Assembly: GCF_001514215.1 (NCBI RefSeq)
Contig: NZ_KQ948868.1
Span: 1-64,000 of the forward strand
Direction of reading: 5' to 3'
Origin: Streptomyces bungoensis
Lineage (GTDB): Bacteria > Actinomycetota > Actinomycetes > Streptomycetales > Streptomycetaceae
Length of the DNA stretch: 64,000 bases
Shown here: one piece after another, positions 26,211 through 34,069 of the stretch
Layout: each line of letters begins with the position of its first letter
Position numbering within the stretch: the first letter of the stretch is position 1
Made by a program: the position numbers and the translations under genes
Notes under the pieces: model-generated
The model's database searches: none
Told to the model about the DNA's origin: nothing
The model's input: only the letters and a program-made list of their open reading frames with translations

Positions 26211-27716
26211 TCACATGTGGACGACCGGAGCGGCCGCCGGGTCCTGCCGGGGCACCCCGCGCCGGTGCAGCAGGAACGCGAGGACCGCCCCCGCGGCGAA
26301 GAATCCGGCCGACCACCAGAAGGCGGTCGTGTAGCTCTCGATCGTCGCCTGGGCCCGCACCAGCCCGCTCGTGGCGTCGCGGCCCGCCAGGTAGGCGGTG
26401 GCGGCGCTCGCGGCCAGGGTGTTCAGCAGGGCCGTGCCGATCGAGCCGCCCACCTGCTGCATGGCGTTGACGGTCGCCGAGGCGACGCCGGCGTCCTCGG
26501 CCGCCACCCCCGAGGTGGCCAGCTGCATGGCGGGCGGCATGACCAGGCCGAGGCCCAGGCCGGTCACGACGAGCTGGGGCAGCACGTCGCCGGTGTAGTG
26601 GGAGCCGACGCCGATGCCGGTCAGCCAGGCCATGCCGGCCGTGGCGACCGCGAAGCCCAGCGGGATCACCGCCTTGGGGCCGATCCGCGGCAGCAGGACG
26701 GTGGTGCCGACCTGGGCGGCGACCATCAGCGCGCCGACCATCGGCAGGAACGCCACGCCCGTCCTCGTCGGGCTGAAGCCGAGGTTGAGCTGCAGGTAGT
26801 AGGTCAGGAAGAGGAACACGCCGAACATGCCCGCGCCGCTGATCAGCACCGCGAGGAACGCGGCGCCGCGGTCGCGGTCGAGCAGGATGCGCAGCGACAG
26901 CAGCGGGTGCGCGGCCCGGGTCTGCCACCAGGCGAAGGCCGCCAGCAGCAGCCCGCCCGCGATGAGGAAGCCCCAGGTCAGCGGCGAGCCCCAGTCGTGG
27001 GTCTCGGCGTTGGAGAAGCCGTACACCAGGGAGAACAGGCCCGACGCGACCAGGACGGTGCCCGGCACGTCCAGCTTGGCGCCCGCCGCGTCGCGGTGGC
27101 TGCCCAGGAGCGTCCAGCCGCCCGCGAAGGCGACGACCGCGATGGCCACGTTGACGTACAGGGTCCAGCGCCAGTCGAGCGCGTCGGTCAGCACCCCGCC
27201 GAGCAGCAGTCCGACGGCGCCGCCCGCACCGGCGATCGCGCCGTAGACGCTGAACGCGCGGGCCCGTTCCCGGGCGTCGGTGAACGTGGTGTTCAGCAGG
27301 GACAGCGCGGCGGGTGCGAGAAGCGCGCCGAAGGCGCCCTGCAGGGCGCGCGCGGTGACCAGCATGGTGAAGCCGTTCGCGGCACCGCCGAGCGCGGAGG
27401 CCGCGGCGAAGCCGACCACGCCGGTGAGGAAGGCGGGCTTGCGGCCGAACAGGTCGGCGATCCGGCCGCCGAGCAGCAGCAGGGAGGCGAAGGCCAGCGC
27501 GTAGGCGGTCACGACCCACTGCCGGTTGCCGTCGGAGAAGCCGAGGTCGGCCTGGGCGGACGGCAGGGCGATGTTCACGATGGTGGCGTCGAGGACCACC
27601 ATCAGCTGGGCGACGGCGACGACCGCGAGGATCCACCACCGCTTGGCGGAGGCGCCGGCGGCGGCCTTCGCGGCGGCCCCCGTGCGGGAGCCGTCGGCCA
27701 GAGTCTTCTGGGACAT
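26211..27716 (-). CDS. MFS drug exporter of the EmrB/QacA (DHA2, 14-TMS) type
   Basis: A 501-residue integral membrane transporter. About fourteen hydrophobic helices are visible; typical motifs include V-V-L-D-A-T-I-V-N-I-A-L-P in helix 1, the loop 2-3 signature G-G-R-I-A-D-L-F-G-R-K, and motif C-like G-A-V-G-L-L-L-G-G in helix 5. Such pumps export hydrophobic cations, dyes or antibiotics using the proton gradient. ATG 27716 is assigned from the conserved start of the sequence; an ATG at 27725 is possible and neither has a strong ribosome site. The upstream region carries two palindromes overlapping a promoter, which implies control by a TetR-like repressor encoded elsewhere, since none is adjacent. 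Confidence 0.9.
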   Translation of the reverse strand: MSQKTLADGSRTGAAAKAAAGASAKRWWILAVVAVAQLMVVLDATIVNIALPSAQADLGFSDGNRQWVVTAYALAFASLLLLGGRIADLFGRKPAFLTGVVGFAAASALGGAANGFTMLVTARALQGAFGALLAPAALSLLNTTFTDARERARAFSVYGAIAGAGGAVGLLLGGVLTDALDWRWTLYVNVAIAVVAFAGGWTLLGSHRDAAGAKLDVPGTVLVASGLFSLVYGFSNAETHDWGSPLTWGFLIAGGLLLAAFAWWQTRAAHPLLSLRILLDRDRGAAFLAVLISGAGMFGVFLFLTYYLQLNLGFSPTRTGVAFLPMVGALMVAAQVGTTVLLPRIGPKAVIPLGFAVATAGMAWLTGIGVGSHYTGDVLPQLVVTGLGLGLVMPPAMQLATSGVAAEDAGVASATVNAMQQVGGSIGTALLNTLAASAATAYLAGRDATSGLVRAQATIESYTTAFWWSAGFFAAGAVLAFLLHRRGVPRQDPAAAPVVHM

Positions 27717-27779
27717 GGGAACCATCCCGGGCAAGTCGTTCACGCTCGCCGACGCACAGCTGGACGCACAGCTCGTAAA

Positions 27780-27792
27780 CGAAACGGTTTCG
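27780..27792. promoter_or_regulatory. operator palindrome 1 of the MFS exporter gene
   Basis: CGAAACGGTTTCG is a palindrome (six-base arms, one-base centre) lying 10-22 bases downstream of the proposed -10 box, over the transcription start. Confidence 0.6.
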
Positions 27793-27801
27793 TACACGGT
27801 G

Positions 27802-27830
27802 AGGCTAGACGAGACTCAGCGAAACGGCAA
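27802..27830 (-). promoter_or_regulatory. promoter of the MFS exporter gene
   Basis: On the minus strand TTGCCG (27825-27830) and TAGCCT (27802-27807) are separated by exactly 17 bases, a good fit to vegetative Streptomyces promoters. They lie about 90 bases before the start codon. Confidence 0.55.
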
Positions 27831-27837
27831 CGTTTCG
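27820..27837. promoter_or_regulatory. operator palindrome 2 of the MFS exporter gene
   Basis: CGAAACG-GCAA-CGTTTCG, a perfect 7-bp-arm palindrome covering the -35 box. Its centre is about 42 bp (four helical turns) from that of palindrome 1 and it uses the same CGAAAC half-site. Confidence 0.6.
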
Positions 27838-27997
27838 TTTTTTCGGGGCGCGGGGGCGAGGGGGGAGTGCAGGGCCGCCGTGCGGCGGGCTCCCGGGTGC
27901 GTGGTGTTTCACGGTGTGGCCCCATGGATACTCCACGCACCCCCGGCGCCGGACGTTGTACGCGCCCGCGCCCACCGTCGCAGTGAGGTCGGTGACC

Positions 27998-28837
27998 ATG
28001 TCCTCTTCCCTTCGTCCCGCGGGAGCGCCGAGCCGCGGCCTGCCGCTGTCGGCGGCCGTTCCTCAGGCGGGTGCCGGGGCCCGCGCCGTTCCGGGGCGTA
28101 CGGCCCTCGTGACGGGAGCCTCCTCCGGCATCGGCGCGGCGGTGGCCCGCCGGCTGGCGGCCGAGGGGGGCTGGCGCCTGGCGCTCAGCGGGCGTGACGT
28201 CACCCGGCTGGAGCAGATGGCCGAGCAGTTGCCGGCCACGGCGTTCCCCGCCGACCTCGGCCGGCCCGGCGCCGGCCGGGAGCTGGCCGGCCACGTCCTG
28301 GACCACCTGGGCAGCCCGCGCCTGCTGGTGGCGGGCGCCGGCGTCGGCTGGGCCGGGGAGTTCACCGGGATGCCCCGCGCCCGCATCGACGAGGTCGTCG
28401 GCGTCGACCTGCTGGCCACCGTGCACCTCGTGCGCGACCTGCTGCCGCACATGGTCGCCGCCGGATCCGGACGCGTGGTGCTCATCGGTTCGCTCGCCGG
28501 CAGCGTGGGCGTGCGCGGCGAGGCCGTGTACTCCGCCGCGAAGGCCGCCCTGGGCGCCTTCGCCGACGCCCTGCGCTACGAGCTGCGCGGCACCGGTGTG
28601 GGCGTCAGCCTGGTGATCCCGGGCGTGGTCGACACGCCGTTCTTCGAGCGGCGCGGCGCCCCGTACCGGAGGGGCTGGCCCAGGCCCGTGCCGCCCGAAC
28701 GCGTGGCCGACGCGGTGTGGAGCGCGGTGCGGTACGGCAAGGACGAGGTGTACGTCCCCGGCTGGCTGCGGCTGCCCGTCCGGGTGCACGGCACCGTGCC
28801 CGGACTGTACCGGCGGCTGGCCGCCCGCTTCGGGTGA
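27998..28837 (+). CDS. short-chain dehydrogenase/reductase
   Basis: A 279-residue SDR. The Rossmann motif is T-G-A-S-S-G-I-G near residue 38, the catalytic Ser is in L-I-G-S-L-A-G, and the active-site pair is Y-S-A-A-K (Tyr and Lys four apart). The C-terminal part has P-G-V-V-D-T-P-F-F-E and a hydrophobic Arg-rich end. The substrate is likely a lipid-like or ketone compound but is not predictable. ATG 27998 has GAGG nine bases upstream. It stands 52 bp before the NodB-like deacetylase gene and the two are probably one transcript. Confidence 0.88.
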   Translation: MSSSLRPAGAPSRGLPLSAAVPQAGAGARAVPGRTALVTGASSGIGAAVARRLAAEGGWRLALSGRDVTRLEQMAEQLPATAFPADLGRPGAGRELAGHVLDHLGSPRLLVAGAGVGWAGEFTGMPRARIDEVVGVDLLATVHLVRDLLPHMVAAGSGRVVLIGSLAGSVGVRGEAVYSAAKAALGAFADALRYELRGTGVGVSLVIPGVVDTPFFERRGAPYRRGWPRPVPPERVADAVWSAVRYGKDEVYVPGWLRLPVRVHGTVPGLYRRLAARFG

Positions 28838-28889
28838 GCGGGCGCGGGCGGGAACGCACCGGCGAAGGAGCGTAGGAGGCGAGTCATCG

Positions 28890-29666
28890 ATGGCATCCCC
28901 GTCCGGGCGGCCGTGGCGGACCGCGGCGCTGCTGCTGCCGCTGACCGTCGCGGGCGCGCACATCGGGCCGGCGGCCACCTGGCTGCCGGCCGTGCGGCGC
29001 CTGCTGTTCCCCCGGCTCGCCGGCACCGGGCACCGCCGGCACGTCGCGCTGACCTTCGACGACGGGCCGGACCCGGCGTCGACCCCCCGCTTCCTCGACG
29101 CGCTGGACGAACTGGACGTGAGGGCGACGTTCTTCCTGCTCGGCTCGGAGGTCGTACGGCATCCCGCCCTGGTCCGCGAGCTGGTCGGGCGCGGGCACGA
29201 GCCGGCGGTGCACGGCTGGACCCACGACCGCCCGTGGTGGCCCGCCCCCGCCCGTGACGTCGCGGAGGTCCGGCGGGCCGTCCGCGCGGTCCACGACACC
29301 ACCGGGCAGCGGCCCGTGTGGTACCGCCCGCCGTACGGCATCCTCACCTCGGGCCGCTGGCTGGCCGCCCGGCGGGCCGGGCTGCGGCCGGTGCTGTGGT
29401 CCGCGTGGGGGCAGGACTGGACGGCCGACGCCACCCCGGCCTCCGTACGCGCCCGGGTCGCGGCGGACCTGCGCGGCGGCGGCACCGTCCTGCTGCACGA
29501 CACGGACCGGGTCGCGGCCCCCGGCTGCTGGCGCTCCGCACTCGCCGCCCTGCCCGGCATCGTCGACGGCTGCCGCGAGGCGGGCCTGACGGTCGGCCCC
29601 CTGCGCGAACACGGCCCGGGCCCGCTCCTGCCCGACGGACCACCGCCGGCCGGCCCCGGTTCCTGA
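28890..29666 (+). CDS. polysaccharide deacetylase (NodB/CE4 family), membrane-anchored
   Basis: A 258-residue enzyme. An N-terminal hydrophobic segment (about 10-30) can act as signal anchor. The CE4 motifs are intact: T-F-D-D-G-P-D with the base and metal Asp, H-G-W-T-H supplying the two His ligands, R-P-P-Y-G, W-G-Q-D-W, and L-L-H-D with the late His. It should remove N-acetyl groups from peptidoglycan or another amino sugar polymer outside the membrane. ATG 28890 has AGGAGG 10 bases upstream. It follows the SDR gene and ends at the hairpin at 29684-29702. Confidence 0.92.
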   Translation: MASPSGRPWRTAALLLPLTVAGAHIGPAATWLPAVRRLLFPRLAGTGHRRHVALTFDDGPDPASTPRFLDALDELDVRATFFLLGSEVVRHPALVRELVGRGHEPAVHGWTHDRPWWPAPARDVAEVRRAVRAVHDTTGQRPVWYRPPYGILTSGRWLAARRAGLRPVLWSAWGQDWTADATPASVRARVAADLRGGGTVLLHDTDRVAAPGCWRSALAALPGIVDGCREAGLTVGPLREHGPGPLLPDGPPPAGPGS

Positions 29667-29683
29667 GGGCCACCGCACAGACA

Positions 29684-29702
29684 CGGGCGGGCGACCCGCC
29701 CG
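29684..29702 (+). terminator. intrinsic terminator of the deacetylase gene
   Basis: CGGGCGGG and CCCGCCCG form a perfect 8-bp stem with a three-base loop, beginning 18 bases after the stop. Confidence 0.6.
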
Positions 29703-29808
29703 ACGGGTCCGCGCTCCGGGGCTGCGGGGGAGTGGCACCTCGCACGCCGGTGTGCCGGATGGCCCCGGCACCGGGGTGAGGGGCGCCCCCGGGCGTGCGG
29801 TGCTCGGC

Positions 29809-29907
29809 CTCCACCAGGCCCATGCCGGCCGGATTCGCCTCGGCCTCGTCGATCGACTTCGCACCGAAGTCGCGGATGTCGAGCAGGTCGGCCGGGGTGC
29901 CGCCGAC
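29809..29907 (-). pseudogene. remnant resembling the RNA polymerase alpha C-terminal domain
   Basis: On the minus strand 29892 to 29809 reads A-D-L-L-D-I-R-D-F-G-A-K-S-I-D-E followed by a degraded tail A-E-A-N-P-A-G-M-G-L. From memory this is nearly identical to the HhH segment of actinobacterial RpoA (D-L-L-D-I-R-N-F-G-A-K-S-I-D-E-V...A-G-M-G-L). Upstream, only V-G-G keeps phase with the expected V-G-E-L-V, with several codons lost, and earlier sequence does not look like a functional N-terminal domain; no start codon with ribosome site is present. The gap 29703-30029 otherwise holds nothing I can identify. It could instead be the end of a decayed HhH-domain protein. Confidence 0.6.
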
Positions 29908-30029
29908 TGGCCTGGTGGCCGCCGGCGTGCCGTGGTCCCGCCGGCGAGTCCCGGCTCGGAGAGCCCGTACGCCGAGCGGCTCCCGCGCGTGAGCGCGCCG
30001 GGGCGGAGGCCGCCAGCGGCGGCCGGAGA

Positions 30030-31169
30030 TCAGGACGGCCCTTCGGTCAGCCCCGCCACGCACGCCAACGCGTCGCCGCGGAACAGCGCGCGGCCGCGGG
30101 CCGCCCGGTCCGCCCGTTCGCCGCCCCCGTCCGGGAGCCGGGCGAGTGCGTCCAGCAGGGCCGGGCCGTCCGCTGCCAGCTCCGACAGCCCGAGGCCGGC
30201 CATCCGGCGCACCCCCTCCGCGCCGTGCCCGGGCAGCGGCCGGTGGCCCACGACGGGCAGCCCCGCGGCGAGGGCCTGGACCGCGGTCTGGCCGGCGGCG
30301 TTGTCCACGAGCGCGTACGAGGCGCCCATCAGGCCGGGCATGTCGTCGACCCAGCCCAGCACCACCGCGCCCGGCACCCGGGACATCCGCGCGAGGAGTC
30401 GTTCGTTGCGGCCGCACAGCAGCACCGGCAGGTACCCGGCACCGGACAGCAGCCCGGCCGTCTCCGCCGGGCGGGACGCCGCACCCCAGGCCCCCGCGGA
30501 GAGCAGGACCGGGAGGCGGCCGGGCGCGTCCGCGGCGAACCGCTCGCGCCACCGGGCCGCACCGGGGGCCGGCGCGAGGAAGCCGGGCGGGACGACCGGC
30601 CCGGTCGTCACGGCCGGGGTGGCCAGTGAGCGGCCCACCTCGCGCGCGGCCCCCTCCGTCAGGCACAGGTACCGGTCGTTGCCCGGGTGCAGCCACTGCC
30701 GGTGCACGGCGAAGTCGAGCAGGAACACCGAGCTCGGCACCCGCAGACGGCCGAGCGCCCGGAGGTGGCCGGTCAGCTGCGCGGCCAGGTGGAAGACGGA
30801 CACCACCGCGTCGGGGTCCAGCCGGTCCACGAGGTCCGTCAGCCGGTCCCCGGCGAGCCCGGCCAGCGGGACACCGCTCGGCCGGGGTCCGGCGCCGCCG
30901 CGCATGAACGCGCCGTACAGCCCGGCGTACACCCACGGGAAGTGCCGCACCGACGCCTGGTAGAAGCGCCGCAGGCCCGTCCCCAGGCCGTACGGCAGCA
31001 GCTCCAGGACGTCCACCACGTGCGGCTCGACACCGTACGTCCCCGCGCGGCGGGCCAGCTCGGCGGCGACGGCGTCATGGCCGGCCCCCATGCCGGCGCT
31101 GAGGATCAGGGCCCGGCGGCGGCCGGCCGGGGCTTGCTCGTCGCGGGGCGTTCCGGCGGAAGGGGGCAC
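30030..31169 (-). CDS. glycosyltransferase of the MGDG-synthase/MurG-like (GT-B) type
   Basis: A 379-residue GT-B enzyme. Near residue 22 is L-I-L-S-A-G-M-G-A-G-H-D-A-V-A-A-E-L, the N-terminal motif of monogalactosyldiacylglycerol synthases, and the donor-binding half has V-L-G-W-V-D-D-M-P-G-L-M, V-D-N-A-A-G-Q-T-A-V-Q-A-L-A-A-G-L-P-V-V. It should transfer a sugar from a nucleotide donor to a lipid or membrane acceptor at the inner face. The GTG start at 31169 is acceptable but its ribosome site (CGGAG) is only three bases away, so the N-terminus is uncertain. It follows the NHLM exporter gene by 73 bp on the same strand; a link with peptide export is possible but unproven. Confidence 0.82.
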   Translation of the reverse strand: MPPSAGTPRDEQAPAGRRRALILSAGMGAGHDAVAAELARRAGTYGVEPHVVDVLELLPYGLGTGLRRFYQASVRHFPWVYAGLYGAFMRGGAGPRPSGVPLAGLAGDRLTDLVDRLDPDAVVSVFHLAAQLTGHLRALGRLRVPSSVFLLDFAVHRQWLHPGNDRYLCLTEGAAREVGRSLATPAVTTGPVVPPGFLAPAPGAARWRERFAADAPGRLPVLLSAGAWGAASRPAETAGLLSGAGYLPVLLCGRNERLLARMSRVPGAVVLGWVDDMPGLMGASYALVDNAAGQTAVQALAAGLPVVGHRPLPGHGAEGVRRMAGLGLSELAADGPALLDALARLPDGGGERADRAARGRALFRGDALACVAGLTEGPS

Positions 31170-31242
31170 GGACTCCGATTCTCCGCCGCCGAAGGACGTA
31201 AACGACGCAAGCCGGGACGCCGTGTCGCCGCGCGCCCGCCCG

Positions 31243-34068
31243 TTACGCCAGCTGCCTGCGCACCAGTTCGTGCAGCCGGCCGCCGGTGTCCGCGAGGAGC
31301 TGCGCGGGCGGGCCCTGCTGGATGACCTTGCCGTCCTCCATCACGATCACCCGGTCGGCGTCCAGGACCGTCGACAGCCGGTGCGCGATGACGACCCGGG
31401 TCGCGTTCAGCTTGCGGGTGCTCTCGATGACGACACGCTGGGTGTCGTTGTCCAGGGCGCTGGTCGCCTCGTCGAAGAAGAGGATGCGCGGACGGCGGAT
31501 CAGCGCCTGGGCGATCATCAGGCGCTGGCGCTGACCGCCCGAGATCGCGCCGTTGCCGGCCACGATCGTGTGCAGGCCCATCGGCATCCGCCGGATGTCC
31601 TCCGCGAGCCCCGCCAGCTCGGCCGCCGCCATCGCCTCCTCCGGCGTGTACGGCTCGGTGCCGCAGATGACGTCCAGGATCGACCCGGTGAACGGCTGCG
31701 CGTGCTGCAGGACCACTCCGCACTGGCGGCGCACCGCCGACTGGTCGAGGGCCGCCAGGTCCTGGCCGTCGTACAGGACGCTGCCGGAGACCGGCTTGTC
31801 GAAGCCGATCAGCAGGCGCAGCAGCGTGGACTTGCCGCAGCCGCTCGGGCCCACGACCGCCACGAACTCGCCCGGCCGCACGGCGAACGACACGTCGTCC
31901 AGGACGAGCGGGCCGTCGTCGGCGTACCGGAAGGACAGCCGGCGGGCCTCCAGCGCGCCCGACAGCGGGCCCGGGCGGGTGCTGCCCGAGCGCACCTCGG
32001 GCGTGGCGTCCAGCACCGGCCTGATCTCCTCGAACAGCGGCAGCGCCGCCACCGCCGACACGAAGGCCCCGGTCAGCTGGGTGACCGAGGTCAGCACCAT
32101 CGTCACCGAGGTGCTGAAGGTGAGGAACGCCGCCGCCGACATCGCGCCCTTCGCCGGGCCGGCCAGCAGCATGAACATCAGCAGGGTGCACACCGGCAGG
32201 TACACCGCGCCCAGCACCGAGGTCAGGTTCCTGACCCGGCCCACCTGCTGCTGGAGCTCCCGGCTGCGCGCGAACTGCCGGGCCCAGGCCGCGTACGCGT
32301 AGTTCTCCGCCGCCGCCACCCGCAGCTTCGGCAGGCCGCGCAGCGTCTGGAACGCCTGGTTGTTCAGCTTGTTGCCGAGCACCACCAGGCGCCGCTGCCC
32401 CCGCACCTGCCACAGCCCGAGCCCCAGGAACACCCCCGCGATCACGACGAGCATGCCGACCGCGGCCAGCGCCATCGGCACGCTGTACCAGAACAACAGG
32501 CCGAGGTTCATCGCGCCGACCGTGACCGACTGCGCGACCACCGGGCCGACGCCCGCCAGCAGCCGCCGGATCGCGCTGATGCCCATCGCCGCGCTGGCGA
32601 GCTCCCCGGTGGAGCGCTGGGTGAAGAACCGGGTCGGGAGCCTGAGCAGCCGGTCCCAGACGGCCGGCTGGAGCGCGGCCTCGATCCGGCCCTCCAGGCG
32701 CAGGATGGTCAGGTTCTCCAGCAGCGTGAACGCGGCCGACACCACGCCGGCGACCATCACCGCCAGGCACACCTGGACGATCAGGCCCTCCTCGGCCCGC
32801 GGCACGTACTCGCCAAGCACCTTGCCGGTCGCGATCGGCACCAGCGCGCCGATCACCACCGTCACCAGCCCGGCCAGCAACAGGTTGGCCAGGTCGCCGC
32901 GGGTGCCGCGCAGGCTGAACCGGAGCAGCCCGAACGGCCCGAGCCGCCGGTCGGGCAGCGGCCGGTAGAACATCACCGCACGCGGCTCGAACTCCTCCGC
33001 GTTCGCCTTCTCGATCGGCGTCTCGCGCCCGGTCCCCGGGTGCACGGCCACATAGCCGCCGCGCCGCCACAGCAGCGCCACCGGCGCCCCGGACAGCGCC
33101 CGGCGCCCGACCAGCGGGCCCACGTTCTCCCGCCACCAGCGGCCCTCCAGCCGCACCGCCCGGGTACGCACCCGCGAGGCCAGCGCCACCCGCTCGACCG
33201 GGTCGAGGCGCTCGCTCTCGGCGCCGCTCTGCGCGGGCTCCGCCAGCCTGATCCCGGCCGCCTCGGCGACCAGCCGGCAGGCCGCGTACCCGGCGTCGGC
33301 GTCGGCGGCCGTCGTACGGCGCGCCGAGCGCCTGCCGATCGATGCCAGCAGGGTCCGGTCGGCCTGGGCGCGCACCGCCTCACCGGCCTTGATGCCGGCC
33401 GCGGCGCGCGTCTCGTGGGTGCGCTCCAGCTGCTCGATCCAGCGGTCCAGCGCGGTCAGCAGCCGGTACTGCTGGTCGACCACGGACTGCCACAGCGCCG
33501 GGTCCATCAGCAGGTCGGCGGCGGCGTCCGCGCCGTACAGCGAGCCGTACTGCACGCTGCCCGGCGGCACCTGCATCCAGAACACGTCGTCGTCGGCGGG
33601 CGCGGCGGCCCGCTCCTCGGCCATCGGCGCCTGGAAGAGGACGGACAGCCCGCGGCCGACCCCCAGGGCGACGGCGTACTCCAGGGGACTGGTCGCCGGC
33701 GGCACGTACTGGGGGTTGCCGTACGCGTCGTACGACCAGGTCTCGGTGGGGGCCGGCTGGTACAGCTCGCGCAGGCCCACGCGGTGCACCACGCAGTCGC
33801 GCACCGGGCGCGCCACCAGCGTGTGCTGGGGCCCGGCGACCGGGCCGAGCAGCAGCCCGCCCGCCTCCAGCCGGCCGAGGTGGTGCCAGTGGCCCTGCTG
33901 GGCCGCGTCCACCGCGAACAGGTCCAGGGCTCCGGCCGCGACCAGCCACAGCACCTGCGGACCCTCCAGGTCCAGGCGGCCGGAGCCCGCGCAGTCGACC
34001 CGCGTGCCCAGCGAGCCGAGCGCCCCGAGCACCAGGTCGCCCTCCTGCCCGTCCTGAACGGCCGTCAT
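31243..34068 (-). CDS. NHLM-type bacteriocin export ABC transporter, permease/ATPase subunit
   Basis: A 941-residue half-transporter-like protein with an extra N-terminal domain. Residues 1-380 are soluble and include a cyclic-nucleotide-binding-like or regulatory part (early segment L-W-L-V-A-A-G-A-L-D-L-F); the exporter TM domain spans about 395-680 with six helices; the ABC domain follows (Walker A G-P-S-G-C-G-K-S-T, Q-loop Q-H-A-Q, signature I-S-G-G-Q-R-Q-R, Walker B I-L-F-F-D-E-A-T, switch I-A-H-R). Length and layout match the NHLM ABC2 family, which lacks the C39 peptidase and pairs with the peptidase-bearing exporter encoded just upstream (one base between stop and start). ATG 34068 has GGGAG nearby. 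Confidence 0.9.
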   Translation of the reverse strand: MTAVQDGQEGDLVLGALGSLGTRVDCAGSGRLDLEGPQVLWLVAAGALDLFAVDAAQQGHWHHLGRLEAGGLLLGPVAGPQHTLVARPVRDCVVHRVGLRELYQPAPTETWSYDAYGNPQYVPPATSPLEYAVALGVGRGLSVLFQAPMAEERAAAPADDDVFWMQVPPGSVQYGSLYGADAAADLLMDPALWQSVVDQQYRLLTALDRWIEQLERTHETRAAAGIKAGEAVRAQADRTLLASIGRRSARRTTAADADAGYAACRLVAEAAGIRLAEPAQSGAESERLDPVERVALASRVRTRAVRLEGRWWRENVGPLVGRRALSGAPVALLWRRGGYVAVHPGTGRETPIEKANAEEFEPRAVMFYRPLPDRRLGPFGLLRFSLRGTRGDLANLLLAGLVTVVIGALVPIATGKVLGEYVPRAEEGLIVQVCLAVMVAGVVSAAFTLLENLTILRLEGRIEAALQPAVWDRLLRLPTRFFTQRSTGELASAAMGISAIRRLLAGVGPVVAQSVTVGAMNLGLLFWYSVPMALAAVGMLVVIAGVFLGLGLWQVRGQRRLVVLGNKLNNQAFQTLRGLPKLRVAAAENYAYAAWARQFARSRELQQQVGRVRNLTSVLGAVYLPVCTLLMFMLLAGPAKGAMSAAAFLTFSTSVTMVLTSVTQLTGAFVSAVAALPLFEEIRPVLDATPEVRSGSTRPGPLSGALEARRLSFRYADDGPLVLDDVSFAVRPGEFVAVVGPSGCGKSTLLRLLIGFDKPVSGSVLYDGQDLAALDQSAVRRQCGVVLQHAQPFTGSILDVICGTEPYTPEEAMAAAELAGLAEDIRRMPMGLHTIVAGNGAISGGQRQRLMIAQALIRRPRILFFDEATSALDNDTQRVVIESTRKLNATRVVIAHRLSTVLDADRVIVMEDGKVIQQGPPAQLLADTGGRLHELVRRQLA

Positions 34069-34069
34069 C

